A stretch of DNA of 64,000 nt from Linum tenue. Taxonomy: Eukaryota; Streptophyta; Magnoliopsida; Malpighiales; Linaceae. This document shows positions 1 through 12,440 of this stretch, one piece after another. Every line of letters begins with the position of its first letter. Positions within the stretch are counted from its first letter, which is position 1. The stretch covers positions 11,073,467 to 11,137,466 of the forward strand of contig CAMGYJ010000010.1 in NCBI GenBank assembly GCA_946122785.1, read 5' to 3'. Both the position numbers and the translations under genes were made by a program. Under the pieces are notes generated by a model. That model searched no databases, was not told where the DNA came from, and saw only the letters and a list, made by a program, of their open reading frames with translations.

Positions 1-2510
1 ATTCCACGAAATTACTAACCAAAGCACCGTCCGCCACACCTTTTGGCGTCATGTACCGGACCGATTGTCTTTGGTACTTTTCCAGGTATGGGTCATGATA
101 CCCCATCCTCCCCATAACTGTTGGAGTGACAATTTCTTCATCTTGCTTATGGTTCCACGCTCGATGAAGTCCCTCAACTTGTGCGGCCAATCACAAACAC
201 CTTGTCGTCATCTTTCTTGTGGTACGCCTTTTGACTTGAGGGGACCTCTAAGGGTAAGCATTGCTCACGACCAAATTTCCGTAAGCATCGATCCGGCAAG
301 TGCCACTCCATAATATGGTGACAAATGAGTGGGGCTCGCGTGCACCATTGACCGGGATGCAACGGGAATTTGTGGACGTGATGGTGAACGACGTTGTCAG
401 GGTACGGATCGAATATGATCTACAAAGGAGAGGACCAAATTTAACCATTCAATAAATATAATAATGCACTTCGAAATAGCAAAGGAAGTAGATGTATTAT
501 AATGGTTACCTCTGCTGCTCAAAAGTGATCCAGCCTCCTACGATACTCTTCCAGCTTGTGCTCCATGAGGTTGTCTCATGTTGTTTGACCAATCCACCTT
601 ATTCATGAGGACAATCATACAATGTTATATCGAACTAACTATTGTACTATCAAATCATGAAGTACAACAACAAAAAAACCATTGGTATGAGTGGGTAGGA
701 GAAGTTTACCTACAACAATAAGTTTGGAGTCTATGGGAATGGTCGGGTCCCCATTCCTTGTCGGATTCTGCGACCGACACAATCCATGGAAGATGCTCCA
801 AAGCCCAATATTGGACAATGAACATCACCCCATCAATCTCTTTCACCGCTCTCGGAGTTGCATTACAAAGGGAACAATAGATATAAGCTAGGAAAACGGA
901 TGCCCAGTTCAGGTTCCACATAGCCTCTCAATGACCAAGGAGGATCTTCAACCATCCATTGTTGATTAAGTTGTTGAATTTTTTTGGGGAAGAACACTCC
1001 TCCGATCATGCCGATGAGGTAGACACGAGCATAAATTTCCTTTTCCACCTCCTCACTTTCCTCTGTGAGGGGAATGCCTTCAAAATCAGGGTCTTGCTTC
1101 CTCTTGATCTCTGCTGTCAACCAAGTGATGGATATTTGGCGCTTCCACAATGGTGCATTACCATCCTCCTCATCTTCTCCTTGTCCCTTTTCTGGCACCA
1201 ACAAAGCCAAGGTGGTCCATAGCAAATACTGCCAACCGCTCATCTCTTCAACATCTGAAGGTGGGGGATGATTGTCCACACACACAACATCACCATTGAT
1301 GGGAAAATCGATTAGGATGGCGATGTCCTTCAGTGTGATGGTGCACTCGCCTTCACGAAAGTTGAAGTTGTGCGTCTCTTTTCGCCATCTCTCCAACAAT
1401 GATGTAATGAGTTGGCGGTCAATCTTTATCCCTACAAAGTGCTTCATCGAATCCAACCTTGCTCTTCTTAGAAAGCACAAGATGGCATCGTTCCATGTGA
1501 GCACATTGCTCGTACTCCTATAGCGAACTATATGGTGTGCATCCTAGTGAAGAATTTAACTTTCACCATAAGTTTATTATTTAGAAATATATAAATCAAT
1601 TATATATTACAATATAAATTAACAAAATCAAGGTTTTTCCAACATATATACATAAATTCGTAAAACAAAAATATTCAATTACCTAAAATGAATAGCATTT
1701 TCAATAATTAAATAAAATTAATTTTGTACACATACACATAAATCCATTATATTATTTTGTAAATCGTATTGATTGTTTTCAATAATTTAAAGCAATACAA
1801 GTACACTCATTAGACTCGTAGGAGATGTATACATCTCTTTAGAAACACAGCCTTTTTTACAGAAAAAGGGGGGGATCTGAGGATCACTTTAAACCTAATT
1901 TTCTTATGAAATGGGAGGATCATGATGATCGCTTAAGACCTCATTTCCATAGACATGCATCTCTTCGTAAAGAGTCTAAGTAAGTGGCACATTATATTAT
2001 CTTAAATAACTTAAAATCATTAATACAATTAACAATTAACAAATTTATTTTACAAACCACTAACTTACGTTAACAAAATAAAAATGGTTGTGATCGTTCC
2101 AAACATCCCTTGAACGGTGGTTAGGTTGGTCTTATAGCACGGATGGATCAATCGGTCCTTGATCAAGATAATATCTTTGATTGTATAAATCCACGTCCTC
2201 CCCAACCTACGATAGCATAACAACAATTATTAGTATATAGATTAAATAAAAAATTATAACAACAACAAAATTTTGGTAAAATGAGTACGTACCGCTTGAT
2301 AGTCATCATAATAAATACTCTCTTCTTCGAACCAATCAACCATTTTTTCAGGAAGCCGAATAGAGTTTCGGCATATTTTGAAGGAAAAATCAAAGAAATG
2401 CTTTCTTATGACAGTTTGGACTTAGCCGCTACCAACAGGCCACTATTTCATAGGTTTTTTTGGTGGAGAGGGGGAAGGATAGAGAGATAATCTTAGAGAG
2501 AGAAGAAGAA
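1..2510 (-). pseudogene. Plant mobile domain (PMD / MAIN-like) gene, degenerate and cut by the window edge
   Basis: Read on the minus strand, pieces of one plant mobile domain protein appear in the family order. A start-like block lies near 2090-2170, with GPIDPSVL and HRS cores. The main block is 863-1523, with LLERWRKETHNF, TITLKDIAILIDFPING and SGWQYLLWT. Then come NWASVFLAYIYCSLC (about 830-915), a short LEEYRRRLDHF exon (about 545-600), and DPYPDN...PLICHHIMEWHLPDR (about 250-420). The left end reads YHDPYLEKYQ up to base 1. Lesions are visible: an in-frame TAA in the first block where the family usually has Tyr, a frameshift near 905-915, and two shifts near 150-215. PMD proteins (MAIN/MAIL1 and their transposon relatives) are nuclear factors or MULE-carried proteins. 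I cannot tell whether this copy is a host paralogue or transposon-borne. The lesions make a working protein unlikely. Confidence 0.75.
1530..2085. other. AT-rich intron-like interval inside the PMD pseudogene
   Basis: This stretch separates the first PMD block from the main PMD exon. It is strongly AT-rich, has no credible reading frame, and reads as a decayed intron. Confidence 0.4.
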
Positions 2511-3202
2511 TGAGTTTTGGCGTGAAGAATGAAGGAGAGGGGGGTTTTATAGCACACAGACCACATGCTGGGGGCGGTTTGGTCATTTTACACCAAACAC
2601 AAACGCTCTCTCCGCCAACGGATTACGTTTTTCAAATGCAAAACACGCTTCAAAGGAGTGATTCCCTATCCCAGACGCGGATCGGTGAGCTGTCAAGAGT
2701 TCTTTTGTCAGATCGCGCCTTCATCCGACGGTTCTGCGGACCGCCACGTTGCCACGCGTTTTGTCGGCCGCCCTAATGGAAACCGCGCCTTCCCCAAGCG
2801 GTTCGTATCTAAACCGCACCTTTCCCAAGCGGTCTTCATTAAATGATGGTATTCCTGGAATTATTCCGGGTTAGATGGTATTCTTAGAATGTTTTTTAAT
2901 AGTGGTATTTCTGGAGAAAAATCCACAATATATATTTTACGCCAGTATCAAATGTATGAATAGACAAATGGTAATTAGAGTTCATTGGTATGACATATAG
3001 CACGCTTTAATCTCGCCATTTAAACTAATGGTGTTACTTTTACTCTACATTAACCCTACTATTCTTTGACAGTGAAGGTCAGGGCAAGAATCGCATTCTT
3101 GTCATAAAAGTCATTCTTTGACAGCAAAAGGACATTTTTACAGGTTTTTACAAACCAGCAACTTTGTTTGCGTTTGACCCTGGCTGGCTGGGGCCGGGTG
3201 GG
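2511..3202. other. Intergenic interval between the PMD pseudogene and the MAP65 3' end
   Basis: No gene is recognised. A GC-rich part (about 2570-2840) repeats a short box of the form AAGCGGT after CGCACC or CGCGCC. It lies just upstream of the PMD start on the minus strand. From 2990 on the sequence would be the MAP65 3' flank. Confidence 0.4.
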
Positions 3203-6200
3203 CTAGGCACCACGAGAGACGGAGTGGTCGTCTTTTGGAAGGGCCACATAGTTGATAGGCGCCACGTTATGGTACCGGCTCTCTCTGCGCTCCTTTCCAG
3301 CAGAAGGTGCGTTTTGACGGCCCAATGAGGTGGGCCCACGGCGTCCCATGGGTGTCCCGACCATAGTGTTGTTGGCGGTGCTTTGGCCCAGTGGTTTCTT
3401 GGGCCGCGACCCATAAATTGCCTCTTGCTCAGCTGCCATCTGCTCTTGTACACGCCTGTGCTCCTGCAAAAAATGTGCAATAGGGAAATTGTGGCATCTG
3501 ACTTCAGATTCTGATATGCTTTCACAAACCCAAAGTTCCAACTCCAGGATCGAATAGAAAAAAGTCGAGTAATTTAGCAGGTGTAGTCGAATTTGTTTGG
3601 TAGACAAAAGGTTTAAACTGAGGTAAACGCTATGGATTCAGAAGCTTCTACATGGATGTTCTTGTTGCATAATTACCTTGGTTAAATCACAAGTGAAAGG
3701 AAGTTTAAGTGACCATACCTTTGTGCGTCGCCTCGCGTCTTCTCTTTCGTGCCTCATTGCAGTATATTCCTCCAACATCCGTAACAGGGGAGCCTGAGGG
3801 TTTGTGAATACATATTGGGAAAGTCCAGTACACTATGTATATGTATTGTTCACACCGATGCAGACAGCAAGAGAATCGTGTGTTTACCTTGTCATACTGG
3901 AAAGAAATGCCTCGCTCCAATTCCCAGGCTTTCACTTTTGAAGTCAAATTCTCAACCATAGCTGGGTGACATATTTGCAGAGTAATGAGAGCTGGATCAA
4001 TTCTTGAAGAGGCAGTTAAACATACAAATGAAAAACGTTGCTGCTACAAGCAAGATTTGTCATGGTTCAACAGTTATCCATCCAATGCAATGAACCATTT
4101 ATCCAAAGATGGCCGTAGACACCAAAGTTGGTGATGTGAAAACATATAAATTAGTCATTTTATAAACAGGAATTAGTTGCTAGCTCACATGGTATTTTGC
4201 TGACTAGAATTCTTGCCTTCTCTGCACGTTTCAAATTTTTATGCGCACCTCTCCCTGCACTGTACCGATTTTCATCCTGACAAAATGAACAATGCGATGC
4301 TTATTCACCCACAATACCAATCTCAGACAAACTTCAGTATGAAGTAGCATAAATGGAAAGACTCAAGATTTCCACTTCAGGGTACAATGGTCTGCAAACC
4401 AATAAATTAAACAAATAAAGAAACAAGCATATGTTTCTACCCAAAGTTGCTAATGTTTGCTGACTCAAGAAAATATAAACTCTCAGACTTTGGTAAGATA
4501 AAGTTGCACAGCACCAGGCACAACAGTTGCCAACAGCCCTGAATCCTTCATGTAGTGATGTAGAGGGTTACAGGAACAAGTATACACTGCAGGATTGGAA
4601 CAAGTAGAAACATACATAATTTGAAAGAAAGAAGGAACATCATAGTTTAACACTCAAGAGCAACAGCATTCAGTTAAATGAGCAACTACTGCCATGTTGT
4701 TGAGATCACAAACGTAGAATCAACCAACCGATAACACATGAGTCAGTTAATAAAAGATACAAGGAACGCCGGTCACAACCTGTGGGAAAGGTCATGAAAA
4801 CAATCCAGTAAACAAAATGGGGATGACTAGTGGCTATGGGGTTAAGATTGATGAATTGACACCACAACTATGATACCCTTCATCTTGCAGAACATAAACA
4901 TCATGTCTCACGCCAAGCAACAATACTTGCTGAAAACTACCCCAACCATGGACCTTTGTATTCTTCAAGTTATGAGTTGTACCATCCTACCCCCACATTT
5001 GATAACCTACCACCATATTTGATAAAATTAACAAAAACTGAATCTCAACAGAGGAATACCGTCCAAGGGAACAATGAGTACAATTAATCATTGCAGAACC
5101 GCAGAACTGCTTCCTAGATGTTTATAATTTTAGCATGTGGGAATGATCTATAGACATGACAGGATGGATAACAATACCTCTCATAAAGGACCTAAATGTA
5201 CAAAAATATAAATGCTAAAATCAATTGCCCGTCAATCATATTCACGATGGGGGAAAGTGCAGATTCCGTATTTTACTGACTAAAACTACATTTAGGATAA
5301 CCTATATATTTCAGAGATTATTACCTTTTCATAGTCTTCAAGCCACTTTTCTTCCTCATAAGCATGTTTCCATTTCTCTACCTTGTCCAAAACCTCCTTC
5401 CGGCTCAGTGATAGCTCTTTGGCCATTGTTATCTGGTTGTCCATACTGGAGAGCAGATCAGAGAGCTCAACATTTCCTGTGCAAGCACAATTTATGAAAA
5501 CAGTACAGGAAGACACAACCGTTAATTGCCAAAATCTCACTCTAGACCATCAACTAAAGAGTTATCATAACAGTGATTATCATATATGTATGTATCAAAT
5601 TGAAACACGTGCAAGCAGTAGCAAACTGAACCAAACTTTCTGATTACCAGATTCAATTAGGTTGATAAGAGTCTGCCGTGCTGCATCAGCATCTATCTCC
5701 ATATGAACATCTATGTATATTGCTTCCAGCTCATTTTGTCTTTTCAATACCAACTCTTTCATCTTGCCGGCTTTGAGAGCATTCAATCTCTCAACTTCAA
5801 CCTCAGTCTAATTGCAGCAGCAAAGTTGTAAATTTTCAACAAAAAAGAAGCACACTATTGTAAATCCTAAAATGATAGGCAAGAAGAGACAGTTCCTGTA
5901 CCTGCTCAATGACATCAAGTGCAAGGCAGCCTTGTCTTGATGCCTCATCCAATGAGGAAGAAATTAATGAAGTAACATGATCAAATTTTCCTTGTTCCTC
6001 TACATTTGTGTCCATAAGATCCCATAGCCCCATTAGTGTCTTCCCAAGATCTTGAAGCTTCAGTAATGAAAGATGCATGCCAAAAACAAATTGAAGGAAA
6101 TTATCAGAAGCAAGACCTCGTAAAAGAAAACCAAGCCATACTTGTACCATTTTTAGACACTAGCTAACTTAAGAACCTACCTCATTTATCTTATTAAGGA

Positions 6201-7695
6201 ATAGTAAAAATATATAAGAGCAATACCAAACTTCTTCATAGCACAAGAACTTGGTATTAGGAATAACATAAAAAAAAACAACGAGCTACTTTACAAAGAG
6301 GAAATGGAAGCCTGAGCTTGTAACTTTTGATTGGTTGCATCGCAATTATATAGAAATGCTTCCGAGTGAAAATTTAGCTGAAAAGTCAATATCAGAAATG
6401 AGAACAGCAAGACCCAAGGTCTACGCATGAATGGTAGTCAGATCACTCAAGTCCTAGTGCTTTCATTAGCATCATTTTCATGTAAGTACTTCAATTCTCT
6501 CTGAGATCATTTATATTCAAAAGGGGGCACAAGAACCAGAAAGGAATAATAAGCAAGCTCATCAGAATATGACCTTATGTAGCCTATCCAGCTTCTCTTG
6601 CCTTAATGATTGAATCACACTAGTTAATCGAGCTAGTGTGTCATTGCTTATGCTCTTTGACTTAGTATGATCACTTAAGCTGGGATGGATATCAGCAACA
6701 GTGTTGGAGAAATCGATTGACATTACAACTGACAGCTCGTGAATTTTGCCGAGAGAGCTGCTGACCTTATGCAGACGCAGATTCTGAAAATCAGACAAGG
6801 CAAGAATTGTGAACATGAAGCGAAACTAGGAAAAAATGACAAGTCAAGGAAATAGTGACCTTTAGAACCTTTTCAGTTTGGAGTTCGTTGAGGTGTGACT
6901 TGAGTTCGCCCAATTTCTTCACAGTCAAATCACGTTCATCAATTTTCGGATCAACGGTGTTGATATCATTTCCTGCTATTTCCGCACAGATTTGAGCAAT
7001 CTGCAACTGAGTCTTATGAAACTCGCTCATCCGTGCTTGTTTCCTCTGCCTCAAGTCTTGCAAAGCAGGTTTGAGGGCGGATAACTGCTGCTTCAAAGAG
7101 CCCTTTACGCTCTTCAATGGACAAAAATCAAAACCCCCGAATGAGAACAATAACAAAGCTGCAACAGTGAGTACAAAGTTATTGGAGGGACTGTGCAAGG
7201 CAAACAAACCCGAGGAAATGAGGCAGTTTCCCCAAGAGCAGAAACAAGGACGCCAATTTCAGTTTCTCCGTCAGCCAATGACTGAGCCAACTCAGCTTTG
7301 TGCTTCCTGCTGGAGTCGACTTTTCTCCGGTAGATATCAAGGCATTCTTGTTCAAGTTGCTGAAGCATCCTGTCCCTATCCCCGTCCTCCTCCCCAATTT
7401 CATCCCATATTACCTTCGAAACAACACATTTCATCAGAGTCAGCCAAAAAGAGAAGTTAGAATCAAGCTCAAATCTGACATCTCAGACACAAGATCGAGC
7501 GAATTGACCCCTTGGCGACCCAAAAGTAGGCCTAATTATCAACGGAGCCAGAGAGGGGGGCGAAACAACTTATTTCGACGCTAATTACAGGTACTGAGAC
7601 AAAGGCAAACTGGAATCCATCTTTTAGCAGGAACAGAGATAGCCATTGTGACAAAGCGGAAACGATAGCGCAGGAATTTTGACTACAATAGCCGC

Positions 7696-7747
<52 letters not shown>

Positions 7748-7818
7748 ACCTGCAACTGGCGAAGGAGAGAGGCGCAAGTGGTCCGAGAGGGAGAGACGAG
7801 AGCGGGCGACGTCGTCAT
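3203..7818 (-). CDS. MAP65: MAP65-family microtubule-associated protein (11 exons)
   Basis: MAP65/PRC1/Ase1 proteins are homodimers that cross-bridge antiparallel microtubules in cortical arrays, spindle and phragmoplast. I model exons at 7818-7750, 7413-7210, 7111-6860, 6783-6574, 6057-5902, 5807-5648, 5476-5325, 4276-4189, 3961-3888, 3793-3719 and 3463-3203. They sum to 1701 nt, 566 residues, close to Arabidopsis MAP65-1. The N-terminal heptad-rich rod starts with [20 protein letters not shown]. The conserved core reads [13 protein letters not shown], then [18 protein letters not shown], then [30 protein letters not shown], the microtubule-binding spectrin-like region. The basic tail holds YGSRP and [11 protein letters not shown], a known regulatory region in the family. 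The start ATG was chosen because it precedes [11 protein letters not shown], the family N-terminus. Every junction has GT-AG borders and phases agree. The subfamily number is not assigned. Confidence 0.9.
4290..5320 (-). other. MAP65 intron 7, about 1 kb
   Basis: Intronic interval between exons ending at 5325 and starting at 4276. No open frame, RNA gene or repeat was recognised. Confidence 0.7.
7697..7748. repeat. (GA)n microsatellite beginning a few bases inside MAP65 intron 1
   Basis: About 50 bp of GA dinucleotides with one interruption. On the gene strand it is a CT tract that starts directly after the intron 1 donor (exon 1 ends at 7750). Confidence 0.9.
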
Positions 7819-8120
7819 TGTCGGAGGAATGACGCCTGATTTGGAGAATGGAGAGTCTGGAGTAGGGGAAATTGGGAGTGAAAGAAAGGAAATGGAGCAC
7901 GAAACCCTAGAATTCCAGGGAGAGCGTTATAGGCGCTCCTTGTCGTCAGTGGGACTGGAGTTGGGCGGCTGATTACTGGGCAGCGGATTTTTGTTCGCAG
8001 TTTTGATGAGAGGGAAGATCCCGATTATTCTTTTTTCTCATTTATGACAGAATCCCTTTTCCAAATAAAACGTACAGATTTTGAGTCACGATTTTGGCGC
8101 CACAACGGCCCCATTTTACA

Positions 8121-8129
8121 TTTTTTATT
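8121..8129. repeat. Left 9-bp target site duplication of the 8.1-kb MULE
   Basis: TTTTTTATT is repeated exactly at 9669-9677. Low-complexity sequence makes chance matching easier, but position and length fit exactly. Confidence 0.8.
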
Positions 8130-9668
8130 GGCATAATACACCTGTATAGCCAGAATTTTCGACTTTATGACAATAATAGCCAAATTTTAAAAAATACACT
8201 AAAATAGCCATTTCGTCAAAAGTTTAACAGAATTATCATTGATGCTGACTGGACTAACGTTGACATTGTGATTTTCTTCGAAAGTCATGCCAGGTGGAAA
8301 TACTCAAATACTCCAAAAAAATAAAGTAAATAAATAAAACAAAAAGTTGCATCTCCCCCTCAACGCATCTCCTTCTCGACGAACCCCTCCACCGACCCAT
8401 CTCTCTCTCCGACGTTTGGGGCTCCTCCTTTTCTTCTTCCTCTTCTAGCGTATTCATCTTGTTCGTTTCCTCGACTTGTTGGTATCGGCGTTGCCGCTTC
8501 ATCCACCCTTCTCCCTCTGTTCGTCATTCAGATCTGAGTGAAATAGATCGGAGAGAACGAGAGCAACTCGGCAGCGTCGATCGTCGAGACGTTGGCGTGA
8601 AAATCATAGGAAAAACACCTTTTCAACGCCATCATCAACATCAAGCACGAGGGATCCTTGTTGATAGAAACCCAACCACCGCCAAGGCTCGGCTGACTCC
8701 GACATCTATTTTCATATCCGGTCGTGGTCATAGAGGTGTGGGGTCTGTATCTGCCTATCGTCTCCAGATCTGCCACCGCCTCTTCCAATCTCCTTCACCG
8801 AGGAATCCAGAGCTTGTCGGAGAGATTGAGACCGTCCTAGTCCTCTGGGCCGCCGCTACCCTGTATCAGATCTGCATCAAAATTGGGACTTTTTCAAGTC
8901 TTGCTTTCTTGCCTGATTGAATGTTGGATTCGAAACTGAAGGGTTTCTATGTTGTTTGAAGTGGGCTGAATTGATCTTCAGAGGTGATGATGTTGCAGCC
9001 GTATCAGCGGTGGGGATGGGGAGTTGGAGAGGAGGAAGAGACGGGAGAGAATGAGGTTGTGGAGAGCGGCGACAGCTTCGACGATCGAGAAGGATAGGTC
9101 GGGGATTCAGGAAGAGCGACGACCGTCAGTTTGGTGGAAGGGGTGAGGATCGAACAGCTGGGATTAATGGTCAATTTCATGGATGGGAAGGGTTGTTGAA
9201 GAAGGTGTTTGAGGGGAATAAGCTTGACGGGATTTGTGGAGTTCATCTCCATTGATGAATTCAAAAGCTCTCATGTTCTTCTTCTCCTAATTGCACCATC
9301 GACGAACACAGAGAGATGGAAGGGTTCTGTGTGTTTGAGAAAGGACACAGAGGCTTTTGAGAAAGCTGAAATTAGTGTTTTTGTTTTTCTCAATTATTTT
9401 TTTAAATAATTTTTTTAATTTAAAATATGACGTGGCATCTAAGTGAGCACTACATGTCTAGTTGGAGATGACGGGCTATCCAGGTGGCATCCACATCAGC
9501 GTAAAGTCTATATTACTAACGGAGTAACTAACGGTGTTAAAGTTTTTAACGAAAATGGCTAAATTTGTCAAACAAGTTTCGAAAGTGTGGCTATATTTGT
9601 GTATTTTTCAAAATTTGGCTATTATTGTCACAAAGTGTAAATTTATGGCTATCCAAGTGTATTTTGCC
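8130..9668. mobile_element. Non-autonomous Mutator-like element with long TIRs and 9-bp TSD
   Basis: The ends are inverted copies of about 100 bp or more: left starts GGCATAATACACC, right (reverse complement) starts GGCAAAATACACT. Both continue with repeated ATAGCC / GACAATAATAGCC boxes. The element is flanked by TTTTTTATT at 8121-8129 and 9669-9677, a perfect 9-bp duplication typical of MULEs. The roughly 1.1-kb interior has no transposase. It has an open plus-strand frame at 8459-8920 and a Ser/Pro-rich minus-strand frame at 9004-9264, neither recognised. It may be captured host DNA. It ends about 310 bp upstream of the MAP65 start codon. Confidence 0.85.
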
Positions 9669-9677
9669 TTTTTTATT

Positions 9678-9869
9678 TGTTGAATAAAATGGTTAATATC
9701 GCAAGAGGGCTCAACTTCGTCCAAATTTAGCGTTTGTAGCACAAACTTTTCGAAAATCATATTTGTGGCTCGAGATTTTGTGTTTTGAATTTTGATGATA
9801 TTTTCATTTGAGGTTGACTAATGACTAGATGTCCAAGATTAGGTGTTAACACCTAATTTGTTAGTATGG
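9678..9869. other. Short gap between the MULE and the copia left LTR
   Basis: No feature seen. AT-rich. Confidence 0.4.
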
Positions 9870-10026
9870 TGTTAGACTGCTAGTATTAGTCTCAGCTAAT
9901 TGTAACATTTTATTTTAATAACTCTTTTTATTTTTAAAGAGTTTACATGTATATTAGTTGACAGAGATATCAATACAGATTACGTTCAATTTTCTACAAC
10001 AAATTCTCTCTGCAATATTCCTAACA
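9870..10026 (+). repeat. Left LTR of copia-1
   Basis: Ends in CTAACA directly before the primer-binding site. Its last 83 bp match the right LTR perfectly. The 5' boundary is a guess placed at a TGTTAG motif; another TGTTAG lies at 9859. Confidence 0.6.
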
Positions 10027-10038
10027 TGGTATCAGAGC
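10027..10038 (+). other. Copia-1 primer-binding site (initiator tRNA-Met)
   Basis: TGGTATCAGAGC abuts the LTR end, the standard copia arrangement. Confidence 0.9.
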
Positions 10039-10213
10039 TAGCAACGTTCAGCTAGATCCGACTCACCATCATCTCCCATTTTCAACTTGTGCCTTAGACC
10101 ATTCACATCCATGAAATATAATTTCTATTTCATATGTGGCCCCTACTGCCACCTCAACACTTTTACAATTCCACTAGATACCTATTTCATTTTCTCTACA
10201 TCAATGACATTCC

Positions 10214-12143
10214 GGGTTAATTGCATGGTTGGTCACTGAGATTACAAAAAACGTTCACGTTTGGTCACTGGAAATATTTAAATCCAATCTTGGTCACTCA
10301 AATTATTTAACTGGTTCAAGTTTGGTCACTCTCCGTTCATTTCCGTTAACTCTAGGTTACGTGGCAGTCAATTTTCATAGTTGACCGTTAAATATGTGAC
10401 GTGGCAATTAAAAAATTATTGAAAATAAAAAAATAATCTTTTACATTTTCCACCTCATTATTACATTAATTAAAAAACAAAAAAAAATATTTTGGCTGGA
10501 AGACCTCTCGCATCTCACCTTGCCGATCTGCGATGCCGGAGTTGTGAAAGGGTTCGAAGGGAAGCAGCAATTTCAGCTTCTCGGCGGCGGTGCTAACTCT
10601 GTCGCCGGCGAATTTCAACGTATGAGTTGATCAGCCCCTTGTACACGTCGCCGAAGCCTCCCACTCCGATGATGAAGTTGTCGTCGAAGCCTCTCGTTGC
10701 GGATTTCATCTCCGAGAGAGAGAATCGGCGGCAAAGTTCCGAGGGGAGATTTGAGGTGGATGTCTGGTTGGTTGATGCGAAGGAAGAGTATGGTAGCATT
10801 GATTTGGAAGCCGATCCGGCGCCGATGTAATTCGATGAGGATTTGGATTTCCGCGTCCGCCGTAAGATGAAGAGTAGCAGGAGAGAGACCACGGCGAGAC
10901 CTAACACGACGCCGCCGGCGACAATGAGGATTAATCTAGTCGGGCTGGAAGTCGAGGAGGAGGAAGACGGATCCAGCGACGATGGGTTGGGTGGGCGGTC
11001 GGAATTCGGTCCGGCCAAACTACCCGACCAGCTCAATTTGTAGATCTCAGCTCCGTTCAGAATCGAATTGTAGTGGGCGCTGTTATCTGGGAAAGGATGC
11101 AGAGCAACGAACAAGGGCAATTTTCTTCTTCTCTTCCTCAGCTTCAATTCTCACCAAGTAGTCTTTGAACATGGTGAATCCATTCCCGCGACTTCTTGAA
11201 TCACATCCGTATAAGACCCGGTGGTTCGATTTGCGATGTAGATCCAGAAAGCCCTGTTATCCCGGCCATTGATAGGTGGCTGAATCTCACAAAAATGGGG
11301 CCGAACAAAGTATGTAAACGAAGGATCGACGGGGAAACTCCATGTGAGATTGTACTGCAGGTTCAATTCGCTGATGTTCGACATCGCCCGGGCAGTTCTG
11401 TAAACGGTCGCCGGCGCGACGAGCTTATGGATCTCGTTTCTGTACTGCAGCTGAATCGAGTCGTTACTGTAAATGGAGTTCAGGGGAACCGAGTCATTGT
11501 AGTAAACAGAGCTCGGAGGAGGATCGATGTTGAGGTATTTATCGTCGGGGCTCCATTGCCGATACATCCCAGTGCCGCCGTCGGGAGAGATACCTTGCCC
11601 GGCGACATCGATTTTGTACATCAGCTGCAACGCGGTGTCGTTTCGAATACTGCCCTGCTGATTGGCGTCGGTGGCAGAGAACACGGTGTAGACAAGGACG
11701 AAAGTGCCGACGATTTCAGCACCAAGGTCGTCTCCTTTTGTGTAGCCGCCGGCGACAGAGTTAGCACCGCCGCCGAGAAGCTGAAACTGCTGCTTCCCTT
11801 CGAACCCTTTCACAACTCCGGCACCGCAGATCGGCAAGGTGAGATGCAAGAGGTCTTCCAGCCAAAATATATTTTTTTGTTTTTTAATTAATGTAATAAT
11901 GAGGTGGAAAATGTAAAAGATTTTTTTTTTATTTTTAATAATTTTTTAATTGCCACGTCACATATTTAACGGTCAACTATGAAAGTTGACTGCCACGTAA
12001 GCTAGAGTTAACGGAAATGGACGGAGAGTGACCAAACTTGAACCATTTAAATAATTTGAGTGACCAAGATTGGATTTAAATATTTCCAGTGACCAAACGT
12101 GAACGTTTTTTGTAATCTTAGTGACCAACCATACAATTAACCC
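10214..12143. mobile_element. Pack-MULE carrying a FERONIA-like receptor kinase fragment
   Basis: A 1930-bp element with inverted-repeat arms of about 397 bp (10214-10610 and 11748-12143), starting GGGTTAATTG. It is flanked by a perfect 10-bp duplication ATGACATTCC (10204-10213 and 12144-12153). The arms carry TTGGTCACT-type boxes at their outer ends. The inner part of each arm is itself gene-derived, so one end of the captured gene is present twice in opposite orientations. The element sits between the copia-1 primer-binding site and gag, so it inserted after that copia. No transposase is present. Confidence 0.9.
10593..11849 (-). pseudogene. Captured CrRLK1L (FERONIA-like) receptor-kinase fragment
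   Basis: CrRLK1L proteins are plasma-membrane receptors with two extracellular malectin-like domains and a cytoplasmic kinase; they sense wall state and RALF peptides. The minus strand shows the second half of the ectodomain ([62 protein letters not shown], then VALHPFPDN and YNSILNGAEIYKLS). A transmembrane helix (LILIVAGGVVLGLAVVSLLLL) with basic RRTRKSK follows, then the kinase start RRFSLSEMKSATRGF with glycine loop GVGGFGDVYKG. It stops there. The signal peptide, first malectin domain and catalytic kinase core are missing. A TGA at about 11150 and a local frame disturbance break the ectodomain. It is a transposon-carried fragment, not a receptor gene. Confidence 0.88.
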
Positions 12144-12153
12144 ATGACATTCC

Positions 12154-12440
12154 ACTTTCTATTTCATATGGTGGCCCCAATTGATATTTTAGTTTAATCT
12201 TTAGTCTTAACTAAATGTTCCAACCATACAAAAGTATAAAAAAAAAATTCGGCAAAAGTGGATACGGGACCCGCTAGTTTACCCCACCATCTATTTCATT
12301 TCCTATGTCACTAAATGGAAGATTTCATTGTTGAAACCATGGACCACATCCATGAAATAGCTATGTAATGATGCCACCTCACAATGAAATAGGCTTCTGA
12401 AAGCCGTTGTGGATGGTCTTAGCTCTATCTTATCACCACT
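12154..12440 (+). other. Copia-1 leader, downstream part
   Basis: Untranslated leader between the nested Pack-MULE and the gag start; no open frame. Two repeats of a CTATTTCAT box are visible, also present upstream of the Pack-MULE. Confidence 0.5.

Noticed and set aside
11196..11891. 231-codon plus-strand frame over the receptor-kinase fragment
   Set aside because: It is the shadow of the FERONIA-like coding DNA on the other strand.
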